DNA from: Paludibacterium purpuratum
Lineage (GTDB): Bacteria; Pseudomonadota; Gammaproteobacteria; Burkholderiales; Chromobacteriaceae
DNA: 64,000 nt
Assembly: GCF_004363805.1 (NCBI RefSeq)
Contig: NZ_SNZP01000009.1
Location: forward strand, 124,001-188,000
Reading direction: 5' to 3'
In this document: one piece after another, positions 47,511 to 56,684 of the stretch
Numbering within the stretch: the stretch's first letter is position 1
How the letters are laid out: each line of letters opens with the position of its first letter
The notes under the pieces: model-generated
What the model saw: the letters and a program-made list of their open reading frames with translations, nothing else
What the model was told of the DNA's origin: nothing
Database searches by the model: none
Position numbers and translations under genes: made by a program

Positions 47511-49436
47511 TCATCGTACTGCCGGGCCCGTCAGGCAATGCACGCCAAGGGCCACCAGCGCTTCTAGATCCTCACGCGCAGTCACGCCCTTGGCCTCGAT
47601 TTCCATCGCCATCAGCGAAGCCATCTGCAACAGACCGCGTACCAGCGCCGCCCGACCCTCGTCGGCATGAATGCCCTGGGTCAGGGCATGGTCGAGCACC
47701 AGGTAGGCAATGCCGGCTTCGTGGGTTCTGGCCACCAGACCCAGATCGTGCCCCTGAATCTCCACCGCGACCTGGTGCCCCGCCGAGCGCACGGCCTGAC
47801 AGAAATTAACGAAGCTATCCCACTGTTCGTCCAACCCGGTTTCATGGAACTCGAAATTGATCCGGCGCGTCGGATGGACTTGTAATTGCGCCAGCACCCC
47901 GGGCAGAAAATCGTCGTGCGCCAGCGAGGCGGGCGAGAAGTTGATGGCCAGCCGGCCGCGCGGCCCGAGCGTCAGGGCCAGTTCCAGAGTGAGCAGATCG
48001 ATCTTGTGTGCCAGGCCAAGCCGTAGCGCATGCGCAACCAGGCGCAGCGCGCTCATCTGCGACAACTCGCCGCGCGCCGGACGGAACAGCATGCCCTCCT
48101 GCCACAGCACACCGCCGTCCGGATGGCAAACCGGATACCAACGCAATTGCAGCGAGCCATCGCAGCAAACCAGATCCAACAACTGCTTCCAGTCGTGATC
48201 GTTGACCGTGGCGTCGGGTAATGGATCTCCCAAGTCGACTTGCCAACGATTGAGCGCGCCGGTCTCCGCCTGGGTTAGCGTAAGGCTTGCGCGCCGCAAT
48301 ACCTCGTCTGACGCATCGCCGCTATGGAAATCGGTCAAGGCGATGTGTCCGACGCCGGGCCGGTCGGTCAACCCCATGTCCTGATAGATGTCCCAGGCAG
48401 CGCACAACTCGCCGGCCAGTTGCTTCGCCGAGTCGCTGGCCAACTCGGGACAGAGCATGGCGAAATCGGCGCCGCGCAAGCGCGTGGCCATCCAGCCACG
48501 GTTTGCCTGACAGTGCGCCAACAGATCGTCGGCGACGCGCTTGAGCAGCGCATCGGTGCGCCGCGCCCCCAGACGCTGATTGAGTTCGGCCAGGTTCGCC
48601 ACTCGCGCGAGCAGCAGAAAGCCGCTGACAGGATCGTCCTGCGGCATCAACAATCGGGTGAAGGCCTGGTCGAACGCCTCGCGATTCGGCAATCCGGTAC
48701 TGCTATCGGTCAGCACCGCCAGCCGGGTGCGGTCCAATTCGTCGCGCAGGCCGTCCAGATACAGCTGCAGACGATCGACCATCTGGTTCATGGCATAGGC
48801 CACTTCGGCCAACTCGGGAATGCCGGGTACCGGCAGCTTGTAGAAGCGTTGCTCGCTGATGGCGCGCGCCTGCCCGACCACGGCCAGCAATTGACGCCTA
48901 AGGCGCCGGATGTCGAAAGCCCCCAGCAAAGCGGCGGACAGGCCGATGACGCATAACCAGAGCACCGTCTGTAATGCGCTCTGCCAGAGCGTCAAATACG
49001 CCAGGGCGGGCTCGGCGAATACCACGATGCGCCCGGCCGGCTCGCCATCGCGCCGCACCGGCGCGATACCGGGCGCCGGCGCCAGCGGCAATAGTCCGAC
49101 GAACCAGGGGGGGACGTCGCTCAGCGGAGCCGGCATCCGCAGCCGGATCGCCGCATGGCCCGCGGGACTCTCCCAGCGAACTTCAGCGACATCGCCGCGT
49201 CCAACCGCCGCCTTGAGCATGGCCAGATCCAAGGCCCGGTCCGCCGGTCGTTGGCTCAACGTCAACGCCAAAGCCTGGGCGGTATCGCTGCTCTGCATAC
49301 CGAGCTGTTGCACCAGGTAATGGCGCGCACTGAGCAGATTGGCGATCAATGCGCCGCCGATCGACAAGGCGACGACCATCAGCAGCAAGGTCGACAACCG
49401 CTGGGTCAGGGAAAATTTTGTGGTGCTCACGGCCAT
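47511..49436 (-). CDS. Degenerate GGDEF-EAL protein with LapD/MoxY-type sensor, probable c-di-GMP receptor
   Basis: The 641-residue protein has an N-terminal membrane helix, a periplasmic LapD_MoxY_N-like domain (about 35-155), a second membrane helix (about 160-180), a HAMP segment (ending near 235), a GGDEF domain with LRGADFAML in place of GGDEF (about 240-400) and an EAL domain with EGM in place of EAL and no intact DDFG (about 415-641). Both active sites look dead, which fits a c-di-GMP receptor such as LapD. No lapG-like protease gene is adjacent. The start has no clear upstream signal beyond the family N-terminus. Confidence 0.85.
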   Translation of the reverse strand: MAVSTTKFSLTQRLSTLLLMVVALSIGGALIANLLSARHYLVQQLGMQSSDTAQALALTLSQRPADRALDLAMLKAAVGRGDVAEVRWESPAGHAAIRLRMPAPLSDVPPWFVGLLPLAPAPGIAPVRRDGEPAGRIVVFAEPALAYLTLWQSALQTVLWLCVIGLSAALLGAFDIRRLRRQLLAVVGQARAISEQRFYKLPVPGIPELAEVAYAMNQMVDRLQLYLDGLRDELDRTRLAVLTDSSTGLPNREAFDQAFTRLLMPQDDPVSGFLLLARVANLAELNQRLGARRTDALLKRVADDLLAHCQANRGWMATRLRGADFAMLCPELASDSAKQLAGELCAAWDIYQDMGLTDRPGVGHIALTDFHSGDASDEVLRRASLTLTQAETGALNRWQVDLGDPLPDATVNDHDWKQLLDLVCCDGSLQLRWYPVCHPDGGVLWQEGMLFRPARGELSQMSALRLVAHALRLGLAHKIDLLTLELALTLGPRGRLAINFSPASLAHDDFLPGVLAQLQVHPTRRINFEFHETGLDEQWDSFVNFCQAVRSAGHQVAVEIQGHDLGLVARTHEAGIAYLVLDHALTQGIHADEGRAALVRGLLQMASLMAMEIEAKGVTAREDLEALVALGVHCLTGPAVR

Positions 49437-49570
49437 GCCCCTTGCAACGCAAAATGCTTAAAAAACCATATAGAATATGGTGATAATTTAGAATGCATTC
49501 TATGCGAAAAAGTATGGCCTTGCTGGGCTCTCTGAGGGGGGCGTTCGGGCCGTCAAATGTGCCACCGACT

Positions 49571-50206
49571 ATGACAGATATACTGATTCTGTATTCCACT
49601 ACGGATGGTCATACCCATGCCATCTGTCGATATGCCGAACAAATTTTAAAACAACATGGCTACACGGTAAGCATCGCCGACTTGGCCGCCCCGCCCCCGC
49701 TCGTCGCGCAGCGCGCCGTACTGATCGGCGCCAGCATCCGTTACGGCCGCCACCAGCCGGCGGTCGCGGCCTTTCTGCGGCAACGGCGCGACTGGCTGCA
49801 AGCGCGGCCTTGCGCCTTGTTTTCGGTCAGTCTGACAGCGCGCAAGCCCGGGCGAGACCGAGTGGCGCGCAATCCATATCTACGTCGGCTGATTGGCGAG
49901 ATCGGCTGGCAGCCGGCGCTCGTGACGGCATTCGCCGGCAAGTTGGACTACCCGCGCTACCGCTGGCTGGATCGCCAAATCATCCGACTGATCATGTGGT
50001 TGACCGGCGGTCCCACCGATCCGGCCACAGTGCGCGTATTCACCGACTGGCAGGCGGTGGCGGCGTTCTCGCTGGCGTTGGCGCAACGGTTGTGCACAAA
50101 TGAAAACGGCGCCGCCTCCACACGGGAGACGGCGCCGTCGGCGCTCGGGGCGAAACTCAGGCGCCGACCGCTTCGCGGCCAAGCTGCTCGGCCAACACTT
50201 CGATGA
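49571..50206 (+). CDS. hemG: Flavodoxin-like menaquinone-dependent protoporphyrinogen oxidase HemG
   Basis: The 211-residue protein has the FMN-binding flavodoxin fold (ILILYSTTDGHTHAICRYAE, residues 4-23, and VLIGASIRYGRHQPAV) and the family insertion ARKPGRDRVARNPYLR that anchors HemG to the membrane. It oxidises protoporphyrinogen IX in heme synthesis. E. coli HemG has about 181 residues; here the reading frame runs about 30 residues further, across an inverted repeat and 50 bp into the convergent gene. The ATG at 49571 matches the family; a start at 49493 is unlikely. Confidence 0.88.
   Translation: MTDILILYSTTDGHTHAICRYAEQILKQHGYTVSIADLAAPPPLVAQRAVLIGASIRYGRHQPAVAAFLRQRRDWLQARPCALFSVSLTARKPGRDRVARNPYLRRLIGEIGWQPALVTAFAGKLDYPRYRWLDRQIIRLIMWLTGGPTDPATVRVFTDWQAVAAFSLALAQRLCTNENGAASTRETAPSALGAKLRRRPLRGQAARPTLR
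50101..50142 (-). terminator. Minus-strand terminator for the UPF0303 gene, inside hemG
   Basis: ACGGCGCCG and CGGCGCCGT pair with extra CTCC/GGGAG pairs around a short loop; read on the minus strand it ends in TTTTC. It lies within the extended 3' end of hemG. Confidence 0.8.
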
Positions 50207-50639
50207 TGATGTTGTGATCCTCGCGTTCCTGCATGCCCGAAACCACGATCGAGCCAAGATAGCCGGTGTGGGACACGGTAATCGGGAAGCCGCCGCCGTG
50301 GCAGGCGTAATCGCGCGTCGGCAGGCCCATCTTCTGCTCCAGCGTCTGACCGGAAATACGGCATTGCAGGCCGACGGCATAGGAACTGCGGCGCATCATC
50401 TCCACCACATTGCGCTTGCGGCGCGCCCAATCGGCGTTGGCCGGCGTGGTGCCTGGCATGGCATGGTAGAAAAGGATTTCGTCGCCGCGACGAATATCGA
50501 TCACCACGGCGGCACCGCGTTTCTGGGCTGCAGTACGCAATGCCACGCCCAATTCCCAGGCGGCTGCGGCGTCGAAACGCGGGAAAACCAGTTCGATTTC
50601 CTGTCGCAGAATTTGCTGCAACTCTTGATCAAGTCCCAT
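50157..50639 (-). CDS. UPF0303-family protein (heme-degrading-domain/GlcG-like)
   Basis: The 160-residue protein shows the UPF0303/YBR137W pattern: ALRTAAQKRGAAVVIDIRRGDE, FYHAMPGTTPANADWARRKRNVV, LPTRDYACHGGGFPITV and LGSIVVSGM. The group is annotated as heme-degrading-domain proteins, related to HbpS/GlcG, but biochemical evidence is limited. Convergent overlap with hemG is suggestive of a heme context, yet may be chance. The ATG at 50639 follows GGAGATTG; the frame starts 6 codons earlier without one. Confidence 0.82.
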   Translation of the reverse strand: MGLDQELQQILRQEIELVFPRFDAAAAWELGVALRTAAQKRGAAVVIDIRRGDEILFYHAMPGTTPANADWARRKRNVVEMMRRSSYAVGLQCRISGQTLEQKMGLPTRDYACHGGGFPITVSHTGYLGSIVVSGMQEREDHNIIIEVLAEQLGREAVGA

Positions 50640-50761
50640 TTCAATCTCCGGGCACATTGAGGTGCCACTGTTCAGATGGTGTGTGCTGGGCTAACGTCGC
50701 CATGCAAAAAGAATATCACGCATGGCTAATAGACAGCAATAACATGCCAACCACGCCAGCC

Positions 50762-51790
50762 TCATTCGAAAAACATCGCCCGGATATCGACGCTCGACGT
50801 TCGACCGACTTGGTCGCGATGGCGCGCAAGCCATGCCTGGGTCCGTGCTCGGCCGGCATCGCGCAGCCACAGCAGAAAGGGCGCATGCGCCAAGGCTCTG
50901 CTTGAGGCATCCAGCTCCGCCAGAAATTCCTCGGCTTCGATCAGATGAAAGCGGGTGCCAAGCAGACGACGTTCCAGACGGCCATGCCAGGGGCTGGACT
51001 CGGCCGCCATGTCGCGCAAGAGCGCGAACAGTCGCATTTCGCGTAGAAACGCACTATTGAAACCCAGGTTGAGTATGCGCTGGCGAATACCCTCGGCGCT
51101 CTTCGGCGTTTCGCCGTGCGTCATCGGCGCCAGCAGCACCAGCAGGATATCCGGCGTACGGCAGAAGCGAATCAGCGGAAACACCGCCGGGTTGGCGGCA
51201 AAGCCGCCGTCCCAATAATCCTCCCCCTCGATGGTCACCGCTTGCTGCAAGCTGGGCAGACAGGCGGAGGCCAATAGCGCGTCGGCCGATAGCGAACGGT
51301 GGTCGAATAGACGAAGACGGCCGCTATTGGCGTGCGTCGCGGCGACAAAAACCTTCACCTTGGATGCGCTGCGGATGCGCTCGAAATCGAATAACTCTTC
51401 GATGATGGTGCGCAGCGGATTGTAGTCGAGCGGATTGAGTTGATACGGCGAGAACCAGCGTGTGAATTGCAGCGCCACTTGCAGACCGGGCGGCACGGTC
51501 AGGTCATCCGCTGCCGGCCGCGGCTGCACCATTTCCGGCGGCAGCGTGCTGCCGACGCGTTGCCAGAAGGCGTCCAGCGTATCGCGGGCGGCCTGTGCAC
51601 CGCCGGTGGCCAAACCATGTGCCACCGCCACGGCGTTCATGGCGCCGGCACTGGTGCCGCTCAAACCGTCGAAACGAAAGCAGTCGGCTTCAAGCAGTGC
51701 GTCGAGCACTCCCCAGGTGAAGGCTCCGTGCGCACCGCCGCCTTGCAAGGCAAGGCTGAGCTTGGGGCGGGGATCGCGGCGTCCGAACAT
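50762..51790 (-). CDS. Patatin-like phospholipase
   Basis: The 342-residue protein has the patatin catalytic set: oxyanion-hole GGGAHG (residues 18-23), nucleophile GTSAG (Ser in LSGTSAGAMN, near 46), and catalytic Asp in DGGFAANP. Patatins hydrolyse acyl esters of phospholipids or related lipids. It has no signal peptide. The ATG at 51790 follows GGAGATGCC. It is followed closely by the FNT channel gene upstream on the same strand (66-bp gap). Function in membrane turnover or virulence is inference. Confidence 0.9.
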   Translation of the reverse strand: MFGRRDPRPKLSLALQGGGAHGAFTWGVLDALLEADCFRFDGLSGTSAGAMNAVAVAHGLATGGAQAARDTLDAFWQRVGSTLPPEMVQPRPAADDLTVPPGLQVALQFTRWFSPYQLNPLDYNPLRTIIEELFDFERIRSASKVKVFVAATHANSGRLRLFDHRSLSADALLASACLPSLQQAVTIEGEDYWDGGFAANPAVFPLIRFCRTPDILLVLLAPMTHGETPKSAEGIRQRILNLGFNSAFLREMRLFALLRDMAAESSPWHGRLERRLLGTRFHLIEAEEFLAELDASSRALAHAPFLLWLRDAGRARTQAWLARHRDQVGRTSSVDIRAMFFE

Positions 51791-51855
51791 GGCATCTCCA
51801 GATTGCTGCACCGCAGCAATCATGGCACATCATTCGGTACGCCACAACCGGCGAA

Positions 51856-52683
51856 TCAAGAGTGAGCGAGTGCCGCCTCTTGCTTGGACAGGGAATGGCC
51901 CACCTCTTCCAGCGTATCGCGTTCCAGGTAGAAGTTAAGCGCGGCCACACCGATCGCACCGCCGGCGATATTGCCCAGTGTCGCGGGAATCAAGTTATGC
52001 AGCGTATCGGCCCAGTCGGGGGTGACACCCGCCGAGGCGAACCAGCTCAGGCTGAAGAAGGCCATGTTGGCGATACTGTGCTCATAACCGCTGAAGAAGA
52101 AAACGAAGACCAACAACATGGTCATCGCCAACTTGGCCATGTCGTTGCTCAAGCGCAGCGGCACCCAGACGGCCAGGCAGATGATCCAGTTGCACAGTGC
52201 GCCTTTCCAGAAGATCGCCCAACTGTCGGCATGGACTTTGTGGCCGATCACGTCGAACAACAGGTGATTGGCCGGCAGATGCGATAGCGCGCCGGTCTGG
52301 GCATACATCAGCGCCAGCAACAGGGCACCGGTGAAATTGCCGGCGTAGACCAAGAACCAGCTCTTGCCCAATTCCTTCCAGCTCACGCGGCGCGACAGCA
52401 GGCCGACGGCCATATACATGACATTGCTGGTGAACAGCTCCGTCTTGCTGACGATGATGGTGCACAGCGCGGTGCCGAAGAAACCGGCGCTAGCGGCGTA
52501 ATACATCGGCGAACCGGCCAAGTGCAGCGCTTGCCCGAGCAATAGACTGACAATCAATACCACCGCAATCAATCCACCGGCCATCACCGCGCTCAGGAAG
52601 TAGCGCAACGGCGAGGAATTCATGACTTGGCGCTTGCGCGCCGATTCTGCGACGACATAGGGAAGAGGATTGCTGGCTGCCAT
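51856..52683 (-). CDS. Formate/nitrite transporter (FNT) family channel
   Basis: The 275-residue membrane protein has six predicted helices and FNT signatures: AGGLIAVVLIVSLLLGQAL, FFGTALCTIIVSKTELFTSNVMYMAVG (the ELFT motif) and a central GNFTGAL segment with NWIICLAVW. FNT proteins are pentameric channels for formate, nitrite, hydrosulfide or acetate/lactate; the selectivity cannot be read directly. The ATG at 52683 is preferred over a GTG two codons upstream. No pflB or nirBD genes are close. Confidence 0.93.
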   Translation of the reverse strand: MAASNPLPYVVAESARKRQVMNSSPLRYFLSAVMAGGLIAVVLIVSLLLGQALHLAGSPMYYAASAGFFGTALCTIIVSKTELFTSNVMYMAVGLLSRRVSWKELGKSWFLVYAGNFTGALLLALMYAQTGALSHLPANHLLFDVIGHKVHADSWAIFWKGALCNWIICLAVWVPLRLSNDMAKLAMTMLLVFVFFFSGYEHSIANMAFFSLSWFASAGVTPDWADTLHNLIPATLGNIAGGAIGVAALNFYLERDTLEEVGHSLSKQEAALAHS

Positions 52684-53059
52684 AATCACCCGTTTAAGCG
52701 GCCGGATCGGCCATTAAATTACAATACTGAGAACACATTCGCCAACGAATGAACGAGCGCAAACGAACATTTTCGCTCGCGAAGACCCTCGCGCGCGCAA
52801 AAGTGTCGAAGATCGCGCCAATCGGCAAATCTACAATGAGTTAGCGCAGTCAGATTAGCCCAGGACCGCATCGCCAAGTTTGACTTTCGACAAAAATGAC
52901 GTTCGTTTTTAATCATTTTTTTCGAAAAAGAAAAAAATGCTGCGCAAAAACGACAAAGCCCATCCTGTGCGGACGGCGGATGGCCGGCATGCAAATTCGG
53001 AGGGAGGCGAGAAGAGAAAGGTGCGGGCGGGCACCGCGACGGGCGCCCGCCTTACCGGA
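52684..53059. other. Intergenic region between ppx and the FNT gene
   Basis: This 376-bp stretch upstream of the FNT gene has no credible gene. It contains a long A/T inverted pattern (CATTTTTTT...AAAAAAATG, 52914-52939) and, near ppx, a GC-rich hairpin (53028-53052: GGCGGGC/GCCCGCC) without a T run, perhaps the ppx transcript end. No FNR-like site was recognised by eye. Confidence 0.55.
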
Positions 53060-54553
53060 TTAGACTTGCTGCAACTCCAGCAAGTAGCCGATGTTCTTCC
53101 ACTGGCTGACTTCCTGGCGGATGGCGCTGGCGGTCAACGGATTGGCGCCGAGCCAACCGCTGTCGACCGTCAGGGCAAAGCCGCGCGCATGCGGCTTCAA
53201 GTCGAGTGCGGGCGGCAGAGCGACCTCGTTGCGGCTGCGATAGAACAACACGGCGATGCGCAGGCTGACGATGGCGCGCCAAAGCGTCTGATCGTCGACA
53301 TAAGGCAGGATCTTGCCCATATCGCCGCGATGCCCAAGCACGATCTGACCGAGCGAGTTCTGCTCGCGTTTGGAGAAACCCGGCATGTCGGCGTATTGCA
53401 GGATGTAGGCCGAATGCTTGTGGTAGGCGGTATGCGCGATGGACAAACCGATTTCGTGCAGCCGCGCGCCCCAAATCAACAGCTTGAGCCAATCCTGATC
53501 CAAGTCTTCGCCGCACACCTTGCGGAACAGGCTTTCGGCAAGCCAGGTCACGCGCTTGGTTTGCTCGGCATCGACGTGATAGCGCCGGCAGAACTGGCTG
53601 ACCGTGGTCTCGCGCATATCGTGTTCGCGCTGGCGACCCAGCAGGTCGTATAGGACGCCATCGCGCAGCGCCCCTTCCGCCACGGTCATCTTGCTCACGC
53701 CCAGCTCTTCGAAAATGCCGATCATGATGGCCAGCCCGCCGGGTAGCACCGGCGCGCGGTCGGCTTTCAGCCCGTTGAGCACCACGTTCTTGACATGGCC
53801 ACGGCGCAGCATCTCCTGCCGCAGCTGGGTCATCCCTTCGAGCGTAATGTCCGCCGAGGTGTAGTCGTTGATTTCCAGAATATCGCGCAGCGAGCGCGCC
53901 GTTCCGGAAGTCCCGACCGCCAGTTGCCACTCTTCCGGCCGGAACGACTGGCGGATGCGTTGAATTTCGTTACGCGCCGCCAGTGTGGCGTCGCGGAATT
54001 GGCTCTTGCCGAGCTTGCCGTCCGGGAAGAAACGCAGACTGAAACTGACGCAGCCCAGCGGCAAGCTCTCGGTGACCAGCGCCCGGTATTGGCTGCCGAT
54101 GATGAATTCGGTGGAACCGCCGCCGATATCGACCACCAGTCGCCGTTCGCGGGTCGCCGGCAGCGAGTGCGCGGCGCCGAGGTAGATCAGGCGGGCCTCT
54201 TCGCGGCCGGCGATGATTTCGATCGGAAAACCCAACAGGGCCTCCGCGCGCTCGATGAACGCAGGGGCATTCTTGGCCACGCGCAGGGTGTTGGTGCCGA
54301 CCACGCGCACCTGCCCGGGGGCGAAGCCGCGCAACCGCTCGCCGAAACGCGCGAGGCAAGCCAGCGCCCGTTCTTGCGTATCGGTGTCGAGTACTTTATC
54401 GCTACCGAGACCCGCGCCCAAACGCACGGTATCTTTCAAGGCATCGAGGGTGTAGAGCTGGTCGTCGACCAAACGGGAAATCTGCAGCCGGAAGCTGTTG
54501 GATCCCAGATCGACCGTCGCCAGCACATCGTAAGGAAGTGATTCGATTGTCAA
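53060..54553 (-). CDS. ppx: Exopolyphosphatase (Ppx/GppA family)
   Basis: The 497-residue enzyme releases phosphate from polyphosphate. It has the actin-fold N-terminal signatures VDLGSNSFRLQISRL and VVDIGGGSTEFIIG, a catalytic Glu segment, and a C-terminal HD-like region (WGARLHEIGLSIAHTAYHKHSAYILQ) seen in long Ppx/GppA forms. There is no in-frame ATG near the start. A TTG at 54553 preceded by GAAGGGGCGAC (spacing 5) gives the family N-terminus; a TTG at 54580 is an alternative. It follows phoU on the same strand, a logical Pho link. Confidence 0.93.
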   Translation of the reverse strand: MTIESLPYDVLATVDLGSNSFRLQISRLVDDQLYTLDALKDTVRLGAGLGSDKVLDTDTQERALACLARFGERLRGFAPGQVRVVGTNTLRVAKNAPAFIERAEALLGFPIEIIAGREEARLIYLGAAHSLPATRERRLVVDIGGGSTEFIIGSQYRALVTESLPLGCVSFSLRFFPDGKLGKSQFRDATLAARNEIQRIRQSFRPEEWQLAVGTSGTARSLRDILEINDYTSADITLEGMTQLRQEMLRRGHVKNVVLNGLKADRAPVLPGGLAIMIGIFEELGVSKMTVAEGALRDGVLYDLLGRQREHDMRETTVSQFCRRYHVDAEQTKRVTWLAESLFRKVCGEDLDQDWLKLLIWGARLHEIGLSIAHTAYHKHSAYILQYADMPGFSKREQNSLGQIVLGHRGDMGKILPYVDDQTLWRAIVSLRIAVLFYRSRNEVALPPALDLKPHARGFALTVDSGWLGANPLTASAIRQEVSQWKNIGYLLELQQV

Positions 54554-54589
54554 AGTCGCCCCTTCGGCGGAGGGTTCCAAAATCTTGCA

Positions 54590-54628
54590 CGCATAAAAAA
54601 AGCGGCAACCGAATGTTACCGCTGTTTT
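54590..54628 (-). terminator. Terminator of phoU, upstream of ppx
   Basis: On the minus strand the stem AGCGGTAAC/GTTGCCGCT with an ATTCG loop is followed by seven T residues; it could attenuate read-through from phoU into ppx. Confidence 0.82.
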
Positions 54629-54649
54629 ACCGGAGCCGTCACCTCCGTC

Positions 54650-55354
54650 TCATGACCCGCTCGCGGCACTGAGCTTGGCCTCGGGGGGCAGGTGGCGGAT
54701 ATCGGTCCCTTTGACCAGGTAGACCACGTATTCGGAGATATTGGTGGCATGATCGCCGATGCGTTCGATCGCTTTGGCCATGAACAGGGTGTCGATCGAC
54801 ATGCTGATGGTGCGCGGGTCTTCCATCATGAAGGTGATCAACTGGCGCAACTCGGCGTTGAAGTCGTCATCGAGTCGACGGTCTTCGCGTTCCAGCTCTT
54901 CGGCGGCGGAAACGTCCATGCGCGCGAACGCATCCAGCGCGCGGCGCACCATGCCGAGTGCCACATCCGACATTTTGCGGATTTCGCGGAAACGCGGCAC
55001 CTGGTAGCGCTCGGTCTGGTAGATGGTCTTCCCCATGCGCGCGATCTTCTGCGCCTCGTCGCCGATGCGTTCGAGGTCGGTGATGGTCTTGATGACCGCG
55101 ATGATCATGCGCAAGTCGCCGGCGGCGGGTTGACGCCGGGCGATGATGTGCGTGCAGTCGTCGTCGATGGAGACTTCCATGGCGTTGACCTGGGCATCCT
55201 GATCAACCACTTTTTGCAGTCGCTCGATGTCGCCCGCCATCAGCGCCTCGGTGGCGGCGCGGATCTGCTGCTCGACCAGCCCGCCCATCTGCAGAACGCG
55301 GGTGCGGATGCTTTCGAGTTCGAGATCGAACTGCTTGGAAGTATGTTCAGCCAT
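54650..55354 (-). CDS. phoU: Phosphate signalling regulator PhoU
   Basis: The 234-residue all-helical protein contains two three-helix PhoU repeats with metal-binding E/D-x3-D motifs (DLERIGDEAQKIARM near residue 95 and AIERIGDHATNISEYV near 195). PhoU couples the Pst phosphate transporter to PhoR signalling and affects polyphosphate levels. Here pst genes are not adjacent; instead ppx follows. Length is typical. Confidence 0.95.
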   Translation of the reverse strand: MAEHTSKQFDLELESIRTRVLQMGGLVEQQIRAATEALMAGDIERLQKVVDQDAQVNAMEVSIDDDCTHIIARRQPAAGDLRMIIAVIKTITDLERIGDEAQKIARMGKTIYQTERYQVPRFREIRKMSDVALGMVRRALDAFARMDVSAAEELEREDRRLDDDFNAELRQLITFMMEDPRTISMSIDTLFMAKAIERIGDHATNISEYVVYLVKGTDIRHLPPEAKLSAASGS

Positions 55355-55446
55355 TTACGCCTCATGCGCTTAAAACAGGTAAACGCGGATTCTAAGCCGG
55401 CCAGATGACAGTCAGATGACAAGTCATGCCGGCCGGCGCACGGAAA

Positions 55447-56106
55447 TTACTTGAGCACGTCCACGCCGTTTTGCCGGCCGAGCAGCAGCACGTCGGCGCG
55501 ACGCTTGGCGAACAAGCCGTTGGTGACCACGCCGGCGATCTGGTTCAGCGTTTCCTCCAATTCGACCGGCTTGGCGATCTTCAGACCATGCACATCCAGA
55601 ATGATGTTGCCGTTGTCGGTCACGAAGCCTTCGCGCAGCTCGGGATGGCCGCCGAGTCGCACCAGCGCGCGCGCCACGAAACTACGCGCCATCGGCACCA
55701 CTTCGATCGGCAACGGAAATTCGCCGAGCATTTCGACATACTTCTTCTCATCGGCGATGCAGATGTACTGGTCGGCTGCCGCGGCTACGATCTTCTCGCG
55801 CGTCAGCGCACCACCGCCGCCTTTGAGCATGTGCAGGTAGTGGTTGATTTCGTCGGCGCCATCGATGTACACCGGCAACTCGTCGACGGTATTCAGATCG
55901 TACACCGGGATGCCGTGCGCCTTGAGGCGCTCGGTGCTGGCATTGGAACTGGACACGGCGCCCTTGACACGCCCCTTGATGGTCGCCAGTTCCTCGATGA
56001 ACAGATTGACGGTACTGCCGGTGCCGACGCCGATGATGGCGTTGTCCGGGACGTATTCCAGGGCCTTCTTGGCCACTTCGCGCTTGAGCTGGTCTTGCGT
56101 CAACAT
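55447..56106 (-). CDS. rpiA: Ribose-5-phosphate isomerase A
   Basis: The 219-residue enzyme interconverts ribose-5-phosphate and ribulose-5-phosphate. Conserved elements are [15 protein letters not shown] (phosphate loop), DGADEIN (catalytic Asp), [14 protein letters not shown] (catalytic Glu and Lys region) and [10 protein letters not shown]. Length is that of the E. coli enzyme. It begins a same-strand series rpiA, phoU, ppx, but the 92-bp gap to phoU suggests separate control. Confidence 0.97.
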   Translation of the reverse strand: MLTQDQLKREVAKKALEYVPDNAIIGVGTGSTVNLFIEELATIKGRVKGAVSSSNASTERLKAHGIPVYDLNTVDELPVYIDGADEINHYLHMLKGGGGALTREKIVAAAADQYICIADEKKYVEMLGEFPLPIEVVPMARSFVARALVRLGGHPELREGFVTDNGNIILDVHGLKIAKPVELEETLNQIAGVVTNGLFAKRRADVLLLGRQNGVDVLK

Positions 56107-56198
56107 TCAACAATCTCCCGTATTGCAATCATGGTTTCGTACAGCCCGATTTCATTATCCCATACGGATGAAATAAGGCACAGCATATCGTCTATCGG

Positions 56199-56684
56199 TC
56201 ATGCTTCGCGCGAAAGCAGGCAAACGGCCTGGGTTTCGATGGCTTCCTGCCGCCCCAGGTAGCCCAGCTTCTCGTTGGTCTTGCCCTTGACGTTCACGCA
56301 CGCGGGGTCAAGCGCCAGGATCTCGGCAATGCGACGGCACATGGCGTCGATGTGGCCGGCCAGCTTCGGCGCCTGGGCGATCACGGTGGCATCGATGTTG
56401 ACCAACTGCCAACCGGCGTCGCGCACGCGCGCATAGGCCTCGGCCAGCAGCATCGCGCTATCGGCGCCCTTGAAGCGCGCATCGGTATCGGGAAAGTGCC
56501 GGCCGATATCGCCCATGCCGGCCGCGCCCAACACCGCGTCGGTGATGGCGTGCAGCAACGCATCGGCATCGGAATGCCCGAGTAGGCCGAGCGCGTGCTC
56601 GATGCGCACACCGCCCAGTATCAATGGACGGTCCTCGACCAGCCGGTGGACATCGTAGCCTTGCCCCACTCGCCATTGCGTCAT
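56199..56684 (-). CDS. ispF: 2-C-methyl-D-erythritol 2,4-cyclodiphosphate synthase
   Basis: The 161-residue trimeric zinc enzyme of the MEP isoprenoid pathway has GQGYDVHRL (Asp and His zinc ligands), [16 protein letters not shown] with the third His, and the C-terminal [17 protein letters not shown]. The start at 56684 overlaps the end of ispD by 4 bp. It is last in the methyltransferase-rnhA-dnaQ-ispD-ispF series. Confidence 0.97.
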   Translation of the reverse strand: MTQWRVGQGYDVHRLVEDRPLILGGVRIEHALGLLGHSDADALLHAITDAVLGAAGMGDIGRHFPDTDARFKGADSAMLLAEAYARVRDAGWQLVNIDATVIAQAPKLAGHIDAMCRRIAEILALDPACVNVKGKTNEKLGYLGRQEAIETQAVCLLSREA

